A model generated the notes under the pieces. The model ran no database searches and was not told the origin of the DNA. It saw nothing but the letters and a program-made list of their open reading frames with translations. The translations under genes and the position numbers were made by a program. Source: Pseudomonas koreensis (GTDB lineage Bacteria; Pseudomonadota; Gammaproteobacteria; Pseudomonadales; Pseudomonadaceae). Taken from it: a DNA stretch of 64,000 nucleotides. The DNA is taken from NCBI RefSeq assembly GCF_025447595.1, contig NZ_JAOEJU010000015.1:62001-126000 (forward strand), read 5' to 3'. Below, piece after piece: positions 24,978 to 33,195 of this stretch; positions within the stretch are counted from its first letter, which is position 1, and every line of letters begins with the position of its first letter.

Positions 24978-26144
24978 ATGTCTTCGATCAACCTGAACAA
25001 ACTCACGTCCTTCAGCGCTTTCGGACTTTTCTTCAGCGCCGCCACCTGCCTGGCCGCCCCGCAAACCGACGATCAGTTGCAGGCGCTGGTCAAGACCACC
25101 GTGACCCCGGTCATGCAGCAACAGGACATCGCGGGTCTGGCCGTGGCCGTGACAGTCGATGGCAAGACGCATTATTTTAACTACGGTGTCGCCGACAAGA
25201 GCACCGGGCAAGCGGTGAGCGAAAACACCCTGTTCGAAATCGGCTCGGTGAGCAAAACCTTCACCGCGACCCTCGCCGCCTACGCCCAGGCCAGCGACAA
25301 ACTGGAATTCTCCGACAAGGCCAGCCAGCACTGGCCCGAACTCAAAGGCAGCGCTTTTGACCACATCAGTCTGCTGCAACTGGGCACCTACAGCGCCGGT
25401 GGCCTGCCGCTGCAATTCCCGGATACCGCGGATTCTTCCGACAAGATGCTCGGCTATTACCAACGGTGGAAACCGACTTATCCGGCCGGCAGCCAGCGCC
25501 TGTACTCCAACCCGAGCATCGGCCTGTTCGGCTACCTTGCGGCGAAAAGCCTCGGCCAACCGTTCAATCAGGTCATGACTGAAACTCTGCTGCCGAAACT
25601 CGGGCTCAAGCACACCTTCCTGTCAGTGCCGGCCTCTGAAGAGAAGCTCTACGCCCAGGGCTACGACAAGAACAACAAACCGGTTCGCGTCAGCCCCGGC
25701 GCCCTCGACTCCGAAGCCTACGGCGTGAAAACCAGCGCCGCCGACCTGCTGCAATACGTCCAGACCAACCTCGACACCGCCAAACTCGAAACACCTCTGC
25801 AAAAAGCCATCGCCCTCACCCACACCGGTTACTACACCGTCGGCGACATGACCCAGGGCCTGGGCTGGGAACGCTACACCTACCCGATCAGCCTCGACCG
25901 CCTGCTGGACGGCAACTCGACGCCAATGGCCATGGAACCGCACAAGGTCAAATGGCTGAATCCGCCACAGCCTGAACCGGCGAACGTGCTGCTGAACAAG
26001 ACTGGCTCCACCGCTGGCTACGGCGCGTATGTCGCGTTCGTGCCATCGAAGAAAGTCGGGATCGTGATTCTGGCGAACCGCAACTATCCAAATGGAGAAC
26101 GGGTGAAGATTGCGCACAGGATTCTGGGTGAATTGACCCGGTAA
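24978..26144 (+). CDS. ampC: Class C beta-lactamase
   Basis: The 388-residue enzyme has a signal peptide ending near CLAA and the three class C motifs: S90-V-S-K93 (nucleophile), Y176-S-N178 and K341-T-G343. It hydrolyses cephalosporins and other beta-lactams in the periplasm. The length is normal for the class. The frame is open far upstream but overlaps ampR there; ATG 24978 is the start that gives the signal peptide. Expression is probably inducible through the divergent ampR. Confidence 0.95.
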   Translation: MSSINLNKLTSFSAFGLFFSAATCLAAPQTDDQLQALVKTTVTPVMQQQDIAGLAVAVTVDGKTHYFNYGVADKSTGQAVSENTLFEIGSVSKTFTATLAAYAQASDKLEFSDKASQHWPELKGSAFDHISLLQLGTYSAGGLPLQFPDTADSSDKMLGYYQRWKPTYPAGSQRLYSNPSIGLFGYLAAKSLGQPFNQVMTETLLPKLGLKHTFLSVPASEEKLYAQGYDKNNKPVRVSPGALDSEAYGVKTSAADLLQYVQTNLDTAKLETPLQKAIALTHTGYYTVGDMTQGLGWERYTYPISLDRLLDGNSTPMAMEPHKVKWLNPPQPEPANVLLNKTGSTAGYGAYVAFVPSKKVGIVILANRNYPNGERVKIAHRILGELTR

Positions 26145-26153
26145 TCACGCCAT

Positions 26154-26189
26154 AAAAAACGGGCGACCTTCTCAGGTCGCCCGTTTTTT
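26154..26189. terminator. Bidirectional terminator
   Basis: 16-bp stem AAAAAACGGGCGACCT / AGGTCGCCCGTTTTTT between ampC and the convergent DUF4174 gene. Confidence 0.92.
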
Positions 26190-26217
26190 CTTTTCTGATC
26201 ACCCCTGAATCAGAACA

Positions 26218-26784
26218 TCAATCATCCGGCATTTCCGGCGGCTTGGCCGGTTTGGTTGGCTTGGCCGGCTTAGTCCCTTTCGCGCCCTTGGCCGGCGCCG
26301 GTTCTGCAGCGGCCGGGGCAGTAACCACGGTGGAGGTGGTCTCTTTCTCGGCGGCCGGCAGCGCATCAATAGTGTCGAAGATTTTCTTCAAATCGACCGC
26401 CGCCGCTTCATCCCCCGAAGCCGTCAGTTTGGTCTCGCCATCCTTGCCCACCAGAAAGACCTTCGGATACGCCCCGGCGCCCAGCTTCAGCGAGCGCAGC
26501 AGCGCCATGGTTTGCTGCTGCTCCAGGCTTTTGCCATCGACCTGACCGCTCATGCTCAGGATGGTGTAAACCTTGATCTTGCGGTCGGCGATGCCTTGTT
26601 TGTTGGCCGGGTCGTCCAGCGCTTTTTTCAGGCTGACCCAATAAGAATCGACCGTACTGGAAGCGATCACGATCACCGGGCGGTTAATGCCCTTGTCGAC
26701 GTCCAGAGGGGAATCGCCGTCGGCGGCGAACAGGGGGCCGGCAATCGCCAGCAAGAGTGTCAGGGTCAGTGACCTGATGAGCAT
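26218..26784 (-). CDS. DUF4174 / thioredoxin-like exported protein
   Basis: The 188-residue protein has AGGAG 6 nt before ATG 26784 and a signal peptide ending near LFAAD. The DUF4174-like domain (about residues 20-125) has the NRPVIVIASS strand and the YPKVFLVGKDGETKL block, without a CxxC motif, so disulfide chemistry is unlikely. The C-terminal 60 residues are a disordered Ala/Pro/Lys tail with KPAKPTKPAKP repeats. Confidence 0.72.
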   Translation of the reverse strand: MLIRSLTLTLLLAIAGPLFAADGDSPLDVDKGINRPVIVIASSTVDSYWVSLKKALDDPANKQGIADRKIKVYTILSMSGQVDGKSLEQQQTMALLRSLKLGAGAYPKVFLVGKDGETKLTASGDEAAAVDLKKIFDTIDALPAAEKETTSTVVTAPAAAEPAPAKGAKGTKPAKPTKPAKPPEMPDD

Positions 26785-26994
26785 GCGCATCTCCTTTTGA
26801 TATCCACGCTCTAATGATTGCGCATCGCGGCGATTGTTCCGGGGGGTGCCCGGCAAAAGTGTTTCGCCTTGCCCAAAGCTTAGGTCAGCACCGATTTTGC
26901 GCAACCGGTTGGGCGCGATCATGTCGCGCATTTGATTACCTTTTATGACCGCATTAGGGTGACAGCTCTGCCTATGAAATGGAGTTCAACGCGC

Positions 26995-27471
26995 ATGCAC
27001 ATCGACTATCTCTGCCATCACCCGCAACTGATCGAGGAACTGGCCGAACTCAACTTCAAGGAATGGGGCCAGTACAGCCCTGAAGACACCCTCGCCAGCC
27101 GCACCGAACGTATGCGCGCTGCCTGCGGTAAAGGCGCGATCCCCAGCGTGGTGGTGGCGATCGAAGACGGAAAACTGCTCGGCGGTGCGCTGCTGATCGA
27201 CAGCGACATGGACACGCGCCCGCAATTGACGCCGTGGCTGGCCGGGGTCTACGTGAAGGCCGAACAGCGTGGCCGCGGGATCGCCTCGCAACTGGTCAAC
27301 CGCATCGTAGAGGAAGCTGCCGCACTGGGTGTGCCGCAGTTGTACCTGTACACCGATGCCGCGCAATCGCTGTATGCGCGGCTGGGTTGGGAGGTGCTGG
27401 AGGAAACGGAATACGACGGTTTGCCGGTAACCGTGATGAAGCGGGCGCTCGATCAGAACGCCAGCTTGTAA
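26995..27471 (+). CDS. GNAT-family N-acetyltransferase
   Basis: The 158-residue protein has the acetyl-CoA loop region AGVYVKAEQRGRGIASQLV and a C-terminal LYTDAAQSLYARLGWEV, as usual in GNAT enzymes. ATG 26995 has GGAG 10 nt upstream. The acceptor is unknown. Its 3' end overlaps the convergent TSUP gene by 19 nt. Confidence 0.85.
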   Translation: MHIDYLCHHPQLIEELAELNFKEWGQYSPEDTLASRTERMRAACGKGAIPSVVVAIEDGKLLGGALLIDSDMDTRPQLTPWLAGVYVKAEQRGRGIASQLVNRIVEEAAALGVPQLYLYTDAAQSLYARLGWEVLEETEYDGLPVTVMKRALDQNASL

Positions 27472-28238
27472 CCGATCAACACCAGCATCGTTGCCAGGCA
27501 CGGGCGCAGCAGTTCATCGGAGACCCGACCGGTCAGGTGACTGCCGAGCCAGATGCCCGGCAACGAGCCGACCAGCAGAAAGCCCAGCACGCCCCAGTCC
27601 ATGTTGCCCATGCTCGCGTGGCCGAGGCCGGCGACCAGGGTCAGTGGTACGGCGTGGGCGATTTCGGTGCCGACCAGACGGCGAGTCGGCAGCAGCGGGT
27701 AGAGGATGAACAGCGCGACGGTGCCGAGGGCGCCGGCGCCGATGGAGGTCAGGGCAACCATGGTGCCGAGGATCAGACCGGTGATCACGGTCATGACATT
27801 CAGGCGCGCGCCGCTGGGGTTGTAGTTGCCGCCGGCCCGTTTGTGGGCGAACTCCAGCAGGCGTTTCTTGAACAGAATCGCCAGCGCCGTGGCGAACAGT
27901 ACGAAGCCCAGCGCCTGCTTGATGATGGCGTTCATCGCGTCCGGCGCGGTGTGCAGGGTGCTGAGGAACCACAAGGTCATCGCCACCGCCGGAACACTGC
28001 CCAGGGTCAGCCAGCCAGTGATCGCCCAGTCGATGTTCTTGTTCTTCCTGTGGACCAGCACGCCGCTGGATTTGGTGATGGCCGCGTACAGCAAATCCGT
28101 GCCCACCGCCGTGGCCGGATTGATGCCGAACCACAGCAGGATCGGCGTCATCAACGAACCGCCGCCGACACCGGTCATGCCAACGATGAACCCCACGACC
28201 AGCCCGGCAATCACCAGGCCGAAATTTGCCAATTCCAT
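27453..28238 (-). CDS. TSUP / TauE-SafE family membrane protein
   Basis: The 261-residue protein has about seven to eight helices and the two family repeats (VGFIVGMTGVGGGSLMTPIL and, later, VALTSIGAGALG). Members move sulfur-containing organic anions such as sulfite or sulfoacetate, but the substrate is not told by sequence. ATG 28238 (MELANFG) is chosen over the TTG-type start upstream. Confidence 0.85.
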   Translation of the reverse strand: MELANFGLVIAGLVVGFIVGMTGVGGGSLMTPILLWFGINPATAVGTDLLYAAITKSSGVLVHRKNKNIDWAITGWLTLGSVPAVAMTLWFLSTLHTAPDAMNAIIKQALGFVLFATALAILFKKRLLEFAHKRAGGNYNPSGARLNVMTVITGLILGTMVALTSIGAGALGTVALFILYPLLPTRRLVGTEIAHAVPLTLVAGLGHASMGNMDWGVLGFLLVGSLPGIWLGSHLTGRVSDELLRPCLATMLVLIGYKLAF

Positions 28239-28294
28239 TAAGACGTCCAGACAAACCACAGGAAAAATCCGGCCCGCAGCATAACCAGTTTTCT

Positions 28295-28328
28295 TATAAC
28301 GACCTATATCGATCGGATCTATCGTTAT
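28295..28328. promoter_or_regulatory. Inverted repeat upstream of the TSUP gene
   Basis: ATAACGA (28295-28301) and its inverse TCGTTAT (28322-28328) enclose an A/T-rich 20-bp centre. The position, in the 103-bp gap before the TSUP start, suits an operator. No binding protein is suggested by the neighbours. Confidence 0.35.
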
Positions 28329-28341
28329 GCAATTTTAAGTG

Positions 28342-29556
28342 TCAGTGCTGTCGCCGGCCCGGTTTGAAACTGTGGGTGCTGTTGATCCAGACCGTGGCGA
28401 GTGCGATCAGCGACAGGATCAGCAACGCCCACGGAAACGACATCGCCCCTGCCCGGCCCAGCAGCAAGCCGCCAAACAATCCGCCGCCGGCAATCGCCAC
28501 GTTCCATGAAGTGGTGAGCATCGCCTGCACCACATCCACGTGTTCCCCGGCGGAGTCCGCTGCGGCGGTGAGCAGCAACGTCGCCGAGCCGCCGAACGAC
28601 AGGCCCCACACCGCCATGCACGCATAAATCAGCCAAGGCGACGGCGCGACCAGTGCCAGCACCAGTGCGGTCACGGCAAACACTGCGAGACTGATCAGCG
28701 CCAGCCCGCGCAGCCAGCGATCCACCAACAGACCGATGATCCAGATCCCCAGCAACGAAAAAAGACCGAAGACCAGTAACACCAGATCGACCCGCTCGCC
28801 AAGACCGGCCTGCGTCAGAAACGGCGCGATGTAGGTGTAGAGAATGTTGTGGCCGAGCATCCACGTCAGCACCACAAACAGCACGGGGCGCACGCCGGGC
28901 AGACGCAGCGACTGCATCAACGGCAACCGTTCGGCGTGGGCCTGGCCCGGACGATCCGGCACCGCGATAACGATCCACGCCGCCAGTACCAGCGCCAGTG
29001 CCGACATGATCCCGAACGAGGCGCGCCAGCCGATCACATTGCCCAGCCAGGTACCGGCCGGCGTGCCCAGCGACAGCGCCACCGGAGTGCCGAGCATGGC
29101 AATCGCCAGCGCCCGGCCCTGCTGATGCACCGGCACGATCCCGCGCGCGTAACCGGCCATGATCCCCCACGAAAGCCCCGCTGCCATTCCGGCCAGAAAC
29201 CGCGACGTCAGGGTCAGTCCGTAATGACTGGAGAACGTGGTGATGGTGTTGAACAGCAGAAACCCGCCGACCGTCATCAACAACACCCGCTTGCGCCCCC
29301 AGCCTCGGGTGGCGACCGTCAGCGGAATCGCCGCGACAATCGAGCCCAGCGCATACAGCGTCACCAGTTGCCCGGCCAATACTTCGCTGACGTTCAGGCC
29401 GGTGCCGATCTGCGGCAACAAACCGGCCGGCAGGGTCTCGGTGAGGATGGCAATGAAGCCGGTCATGGCAAACGCCAGCAGCGCAGCGTAAGGCAGTTTT
29501 TCCGTGCGAGTGGCACGTTCCAGGCGGGTGTATTCGGCGCTTGCGGGGTCGGTCAT
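28342..29556 (-). CDS. MFS transporter (DHA1 family)
   Basis: The 404-residue protein has 12 helices. It has a motif A variant after helix 2 (ATRGWGRKRVLL) and helix 5 with GTPVALSLGTPAGTWLG, both typical of sugar-efflux/drug MFS proteins. ATG 29556 follows GGGAG. Nothing nearby names the substrate. Confidence 0.83.
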   Translation of the reverse strand: MTDPASAEYTRLERATRTEKLPYAALLAFAMTGFIAILTETLPAGLLPQIGTGLNVSEVLAGQLVTLYALGSIVAAIPLTVATRGWGRKRVLLMTVGGFLLFNTITTFSSHYGLTLTSRFLAGMAAGLSWGIMAGYARGIVPVHQQGRALAIAMLGTPVALSLGTPAGTWLGNVIGWRASFGIMSALALVLAAWIVIAVPDRPGQAHAERLPLMQSLRLPGVRPVLFVVLTWMLGHNILYTYIAPFLTQAGLGERVDLVLLVFGLFSLLGIWIIGLLVDRWLRGLALISLAVFAVTALVLALVAPSPWLIYACMAVWGLSFGGSATLLLTAAADSAGEHVDVVQAMLTTSWNVAIAGGGLFGGLLLGRAGAMSFPWALLILSLIALATVWINSTHSFKPGRRQH

Positions 29557-29637
29557 GACGGGTGCAGCTCCCTTTGAGTCAAATCGGACGGCGGATTGTA
29601 TACAAATCTCATCGTCCGCCACTCTAACCGACCTGGC

Positions 29638-30387
29638 TCACTGCACGGGCAAAAAATTCAAAAACAGCAGGCTCTGGGCGTAATTCAGGCCGATGCGCCG
29701 ATAGCGCTCGTCGAGCATCTGGGTCAGCAGATCCAGACGCGCCACGACTTTGCCGAACTCCGTGGCGAAGCTCAGGTTGCTGCCCTCCTCGGAAATCTCG
29801 TTGGAAAACAGCAGCGGCTGGCCTTCCTTGTTCTGCCGCTGGGCGAGGATCCACGTGGCTTTCTCGATGTTGCGCGCGGCGTTGTTGACGAAGGTCGGGT
29901 TGATCGCATCGGTCATGTAGAACTCGGTGCGATTGCCGTGGGCGGTGACCAACATGCTGCCGATCGCATAGATAAACGCGCCGACCCGGTCGCCGAGGAA
30001 TTCAGGGCTCATGGCATAGCTCAGCGCTGCAAGATCCTTCTTGCCGCCGAGGGTGGGCAACGGTTGCTGTTGTTCGATGGCTAGCCGCACCTGTTTGACG
30101 GCGGTTCTGATATCGAGGAAGCCGGATTTGCGTAGCTCGTCCGGGTTACGCAAATACAACTTGCCCATCAGTCGATAGAGGCTGTCGAGGTTGTCACGCA
30201 TCGCCAGCGTGGCCATGCGATCGACGCTGGTCTGGAGAAACTCCTGAGGCCGGCCCTCGCGCATCTGAGTGATGAAATTGTCGCCGTCCTGATGGCTGCA
30301 ACCGCCGAGCAACAGCGTCGACAGGCAGGCCAGCAGCAGGCATGGGCGATGAATGAATGCAGCGATGGGGTGCAAAACTCTCGGCAT
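29638..30387 (-). CDS. Helical lipoprotein of unknown function
   Basis: The 249-residue protein has a lipoprotein signal with lipobox LLGGC. The mature part is all helix with no repeats or enzyme motif; it contains NPDELRKSGFLDIRTA and DLLTQMLDERYRRIGLNYAQ. The start is uncertain (ATG 30387 or GTG 30405), and neither has an ideal ribosome site. I do not recognise the family. Confidence 0.68.
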   Translation of the reverse strand: MPRVLHPIAAFIHRPCLLLACLSTLLLGGCSHQDGDNFITQMREGRPQEFLQTSVDRMATLAMRDNLDSLYRLMGKLYLRNPDELRKSGFLDIRTAVKQVRLAIEQQQPLPTLGGKKDLAALSYAMSPEFLGDRVGAFIYAIGSMLVTAHGNRTEFYMTDAINPTFVNNAARNIEKATWILAQRQNKEGQPLLFSNEISEEGSNLSFATEFGKVVARLDLLTQMLDERYRRIGLNYAQSLLFLNFLPVQ

Positions 30388-30633
30388 GAATTCTTTGACG
30401 GACACGTTCCTGTGCGGCGGAAGTCACCGCACCCTGGCCATGGATAGAGCCGGGGATTTCGCAAAAGTGCAGTGCCGGCGTGGATTCCCGACCTTCGGCG
30501 CACGCTGCCCAATGAATTTAGTCCGACTTTATTTTTGCATTAACCGTTTCATCCGCTATAAATCTTCACTCAAACATTAATTAGCATGACTATTTAGAGA
30601 TTTTTAAAACAACAACAAAAAGGAAGGTCAACC

Positions 30634-31782
30634 ATGCTTCAATCCCGACACTCACTTTGCGGCCTCGGACTGTCCCTGATGATCGCCACTCTCTCCGCCC
30701 AGGCCGCCGGCCTGTCCAGCGAGCACAAAGCCTTCGGCAAAACCAATGACGGCACGCCCGTCGAGCAATACATCCTGCGCAACAGCCACGGCATGCAGGC
30801 CACGGTCATCACCTACGGTGCGACCTTGCAGGCGCTGCACGTCCCGGACAAACACGGCAAGCTCGACGACATCGTCCTCGGCTTCGACGATGTGCAGGGT
30901 TACCAGAAAGGCACCGCGTACTTCGGCGCGACCATCGGCCGCTTCGGCAATCGCCTGGCCGATGGCGCCTTCGAGCTCGACGGCAAACGCTATCAAGTGC
31001 CGCAGAACGACAAGACCAACGCCTTGCACGGCGGCACTCAGGGCTTCGACAAAAAGGTCTGGAAAGCGAAGGAAACCAAGGACCAGGATTCGGTCGGCGT
31101 GACCCTGACGTATTTGTCGGCGGATGGCGAGATGGGTTTCCCCGGCAACCTCACCACCGAAGTGACCTACCGACTCACCGACTCCAACGAGCTGCGCATC
31201 GACTACAAGGCCAGCACCGACAAACCGACGGTGCTCAACCTGACCAACCACAGCTACTTCAACCTCGCCGGCGCCGGCAATGGCGACATCCTCAAGCAAG
31301 TCGCCACCCTTCACGCCAGCCATTACACCCCGGTCACCGCCAAGCTGATCCCGACCGGCGAACTGGCCCCCGTGGCCGGCGCACCAATGGACTTCACCAA
31401 ACCCACCGCCATCGGCCAGCACATCAAGGCCGATCACCCGCAATTGAAATTCGCCGAAGAAAAACACGGCGGCTTCGATTTCAACTGGGCGCTGGACACC
31501 AAAGGGGACGCGAGCAAACTCGCCGCCGAAGTCAGCGACCCGCAATCCGGTCGCCACTTGCAACTGTTCACCAACGAACCGGGCGTGCAGTTCTACACCA
31601 GCAACTTCCTCGACGGCACGGTCAAGGGCAAGGGTGGCAAAGTCTATCCGCACTGGGGCGCGTTCACCCTGGAGACCCAGCACTACCCGGACTCGCCGAA
31701 CCAGCCGAACTTCCCGAGCACTCGCCTCGATCCCGGCCAGACCTACACCCAGAGCGTGGTGTTGAAGTTTTCCGCGAAGTAG
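30634..31782 (+). CDS. galM: Periplasmic aldose 1-epimerase
   Basis: The 382-residue protein has a signal peptide (to about SAQAA) and the mutarotase fold marks GRFGNRLADG, NALHGGTQGFDKK (catalytic His region), LNLTNHSYFNLAG (second His) and GVQFYTSNFLDG. It catalyses alpha/beta interconversion of aldoses. A signal peptide makes it periplasmic, unlike the cytosolic enterobacterial enzyme. AAAGGAAGG precedes the ATG. Confidence 0.9.
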   Translation: MLQSRHSLCGLGLSLMIATLSAQAAGLSSEHKAFGKTNDGTPVEQYILRNSHGMQATVITYGATLQALHVPDKHGKLDDIVLGFDDVQGYQKGTAYFGATIGRFGNRLADGAFELDGKRYQVPQNDKTNALHGGTQGFDKKVWKAKETKDQDSVGVTLTYLSADGEMGFPGNLTTEVTYRLTDSNELRIDYKASTDKPTVLNLTNHSYFNLAGAGNGDILKQVATLHASHYTPVTAKLIPTGELAPVAGAPMDFTKPTAIGQHIKADHPQLKFAEEKHGGFDFNWALDTKGDASKLAAEVSDPQSGRHLQLFTNEPGVQFYTSNFLDGTVKGKGGKVYPHWGAFTLETQHYPDSPNQPNFPSTRLDPGQTYTQSVVLKFSAK

Positions 31783-31873
31783 CGACCCTCGCCTCCTTTC
31801 TGGAACCGGACGGAACCCGTGGGCTATCCTGCTGCCCACTCAAGGTATCGACCGTTTCAGAAAGGAGGTTTGA

Positions 31874-32695
31874 ATGCGTACCCTCGAATTGGCTGGCGTG
31901 CAGGTTCCGGTGATTGGCCAGGGCACCTGGCGCATGGGCGAAGACCGCTCGGCGCACAAGCGTGAAGTCGCAGCCCTGCGCAGCGGCATCGAATTGGGCA
32001 TGCCCCTGATCGACACCGCCGAAATGTACGCCGAGGGCGGTGCCGAAACAGTGGTTGGCGAAGCCATTGCCGGCCTGCGCGATCAAGTATTCCTGGTCAG
32101 CAAGGTTTACCCGCACAACGCCAGCCGCAAAGGCATTCCCCAGGCTTGCGAGCGCAGTCTGCGCCGGCTCGACACCGATTACATCGACCTCTATCTGCTG
32201 CATTGGCGCGGCCAGTATCCGCTGGAAGAAACCGTCGAAGCCTTCGAGCGTCTGCGCGAGGACGGCAAGATCGGTCGCTGGGGCGTGTCGAACTTCGATG
32301 TCGACGATCTTGAGGAACTGTCGAATTCGGCCTGCGCGACCAATCAGGTGCTGTACAACCTGGAAGAGCGCGGCATCGAATTCGACCTGCTGCCGTGGTG
32401 CCAGCAACAGCGTATGCCGCTGATGGCGTACTGCCCGATCGGCCAGGGCGGCGCGATGCTTGCCGAGCCGGTGCTGAAACAGATTGCCGCTCGTCACGGC
32501 GTGACCCCGGCACAGGTTTCGCTGGCGTGGATTCTGCGTCAGGATGGGGTGATTGCGATTCCCAAGGCCGTGCGCCCGGAACACGTGCAGCTCAATGCAC
32601 AAGCGGCGCAGCTGCAACTCGAAGCCGGGGATCTGGCGGCGCTGGACCAGGCGTTTCACGCGCCACAACGCAAGCAGCGGCTGGCCATGGTCTGA
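31874..32695 (+). CDS. Aldo/keto reductase
   Basis: The 273-residue TIM-barrel oxidoreductase shows the catalytic tetrad: Asp and Tyr in LIDTAEMYAEGGAE, Lys in FLVSKVYP and His in LYLLHWRG. The NADPH-binding C-terminal block IPKAVRPEHVQLNAQ is present. AAAGGAGG precedes the ATG. The closest remembered relatives are 2,5-diketogluconate reductase-like enzymes. Confidence 0.9.
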   Translation: MRTLELAGVQVPVIGQGTWRMGEDRSAHKREVAALRSGIELGMPLIDTAEMYAEGGAETVVGEAIAGLRDQVFLVSKVYPHNASRKGIPQACERSLRRLDTDYIDLYLLHWRGQYPLEETVEAFERLREDGKIGRWGVSNFDVDDLEELSNSACATNQVLYNLEERGIEFDLLPWCQQQRMPLMAYCPIGQGGAMLAEPVLKQIAARHGVTPAQVSLAWILRQDGVIAIPKAVRPEHVQLNAQAAQLQLEAGDLAALDQAFHAPQRKQRLAMV

Positions 32696-32724
32696 GCCAC
32701 CGCCGACTGACAGAGGGCTTCGCC

Positions 32725-33195
32725 ATGAGAAGCACTGATCAGGACGATCCATTCAACCTGCAACGCTTCGTGCTCGCCCAGGACCCGGTGTTCGAACGGG
32801 TCCAGCGCGAGCTCGGCGAGGGCCGCAAGCGCAGCCACTGGATGTGGTTCGTGTTCCCGCAGTTCGCCGGGCTCGGCGGCAGCGAGATGTCGCGGCGGTT
32901 CGCAATCAGCTCGGCCGGTGAGGCCAAGGCCTATCTGGCCCATGAGCTGCTCGGCGCCCGACTGCGCACGTGTACGCAGCTGGTGCTGAACGTACAGCAA
33001 CGTTCGATTGCCGAGATTTTCGGCCATCCGGACGACCTGAAATTCCACTCATCGATGACCCTGTTCGCCCAGTTCGCTGACGACGACAGCCTCTGGCATC
33101 AGGCGCTGGAGCGTTACTTCCACGGCATTCAGGACGAATGGACCCTGCAGCTGCTGGATTCAAAACAGGCCCAGTTGCCCCCCGATCAGGGTTGA
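32725..33195 (+). CDS. DUF1810 family protein
   Basis: The 156-residue soluble protein is recognised from DPFNLQRFVLAQDPVFERV and the KRSHWMWFVFPQ signature. The function is not established. It follows the aldo/keto reductase by 29 nt and may be co-transcribed. Its last 36 nt overlap the 3' end of polB on the other strand. Confidence 0.85.
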   Translation: MRSTDQDDPFNLQRFVLAQDPVFERVQRELGEGRKRSHWMWFVFPQFAGLGGSEMSRRFAISSAGEAKAYLAHELLGARLRTCTQLVLNVQQRSIAEIFGHPDDLKFHSSMTLFAQFADDDSLWHQALERYFHGIQDEWTLQLLDSKQAQLPPDQG

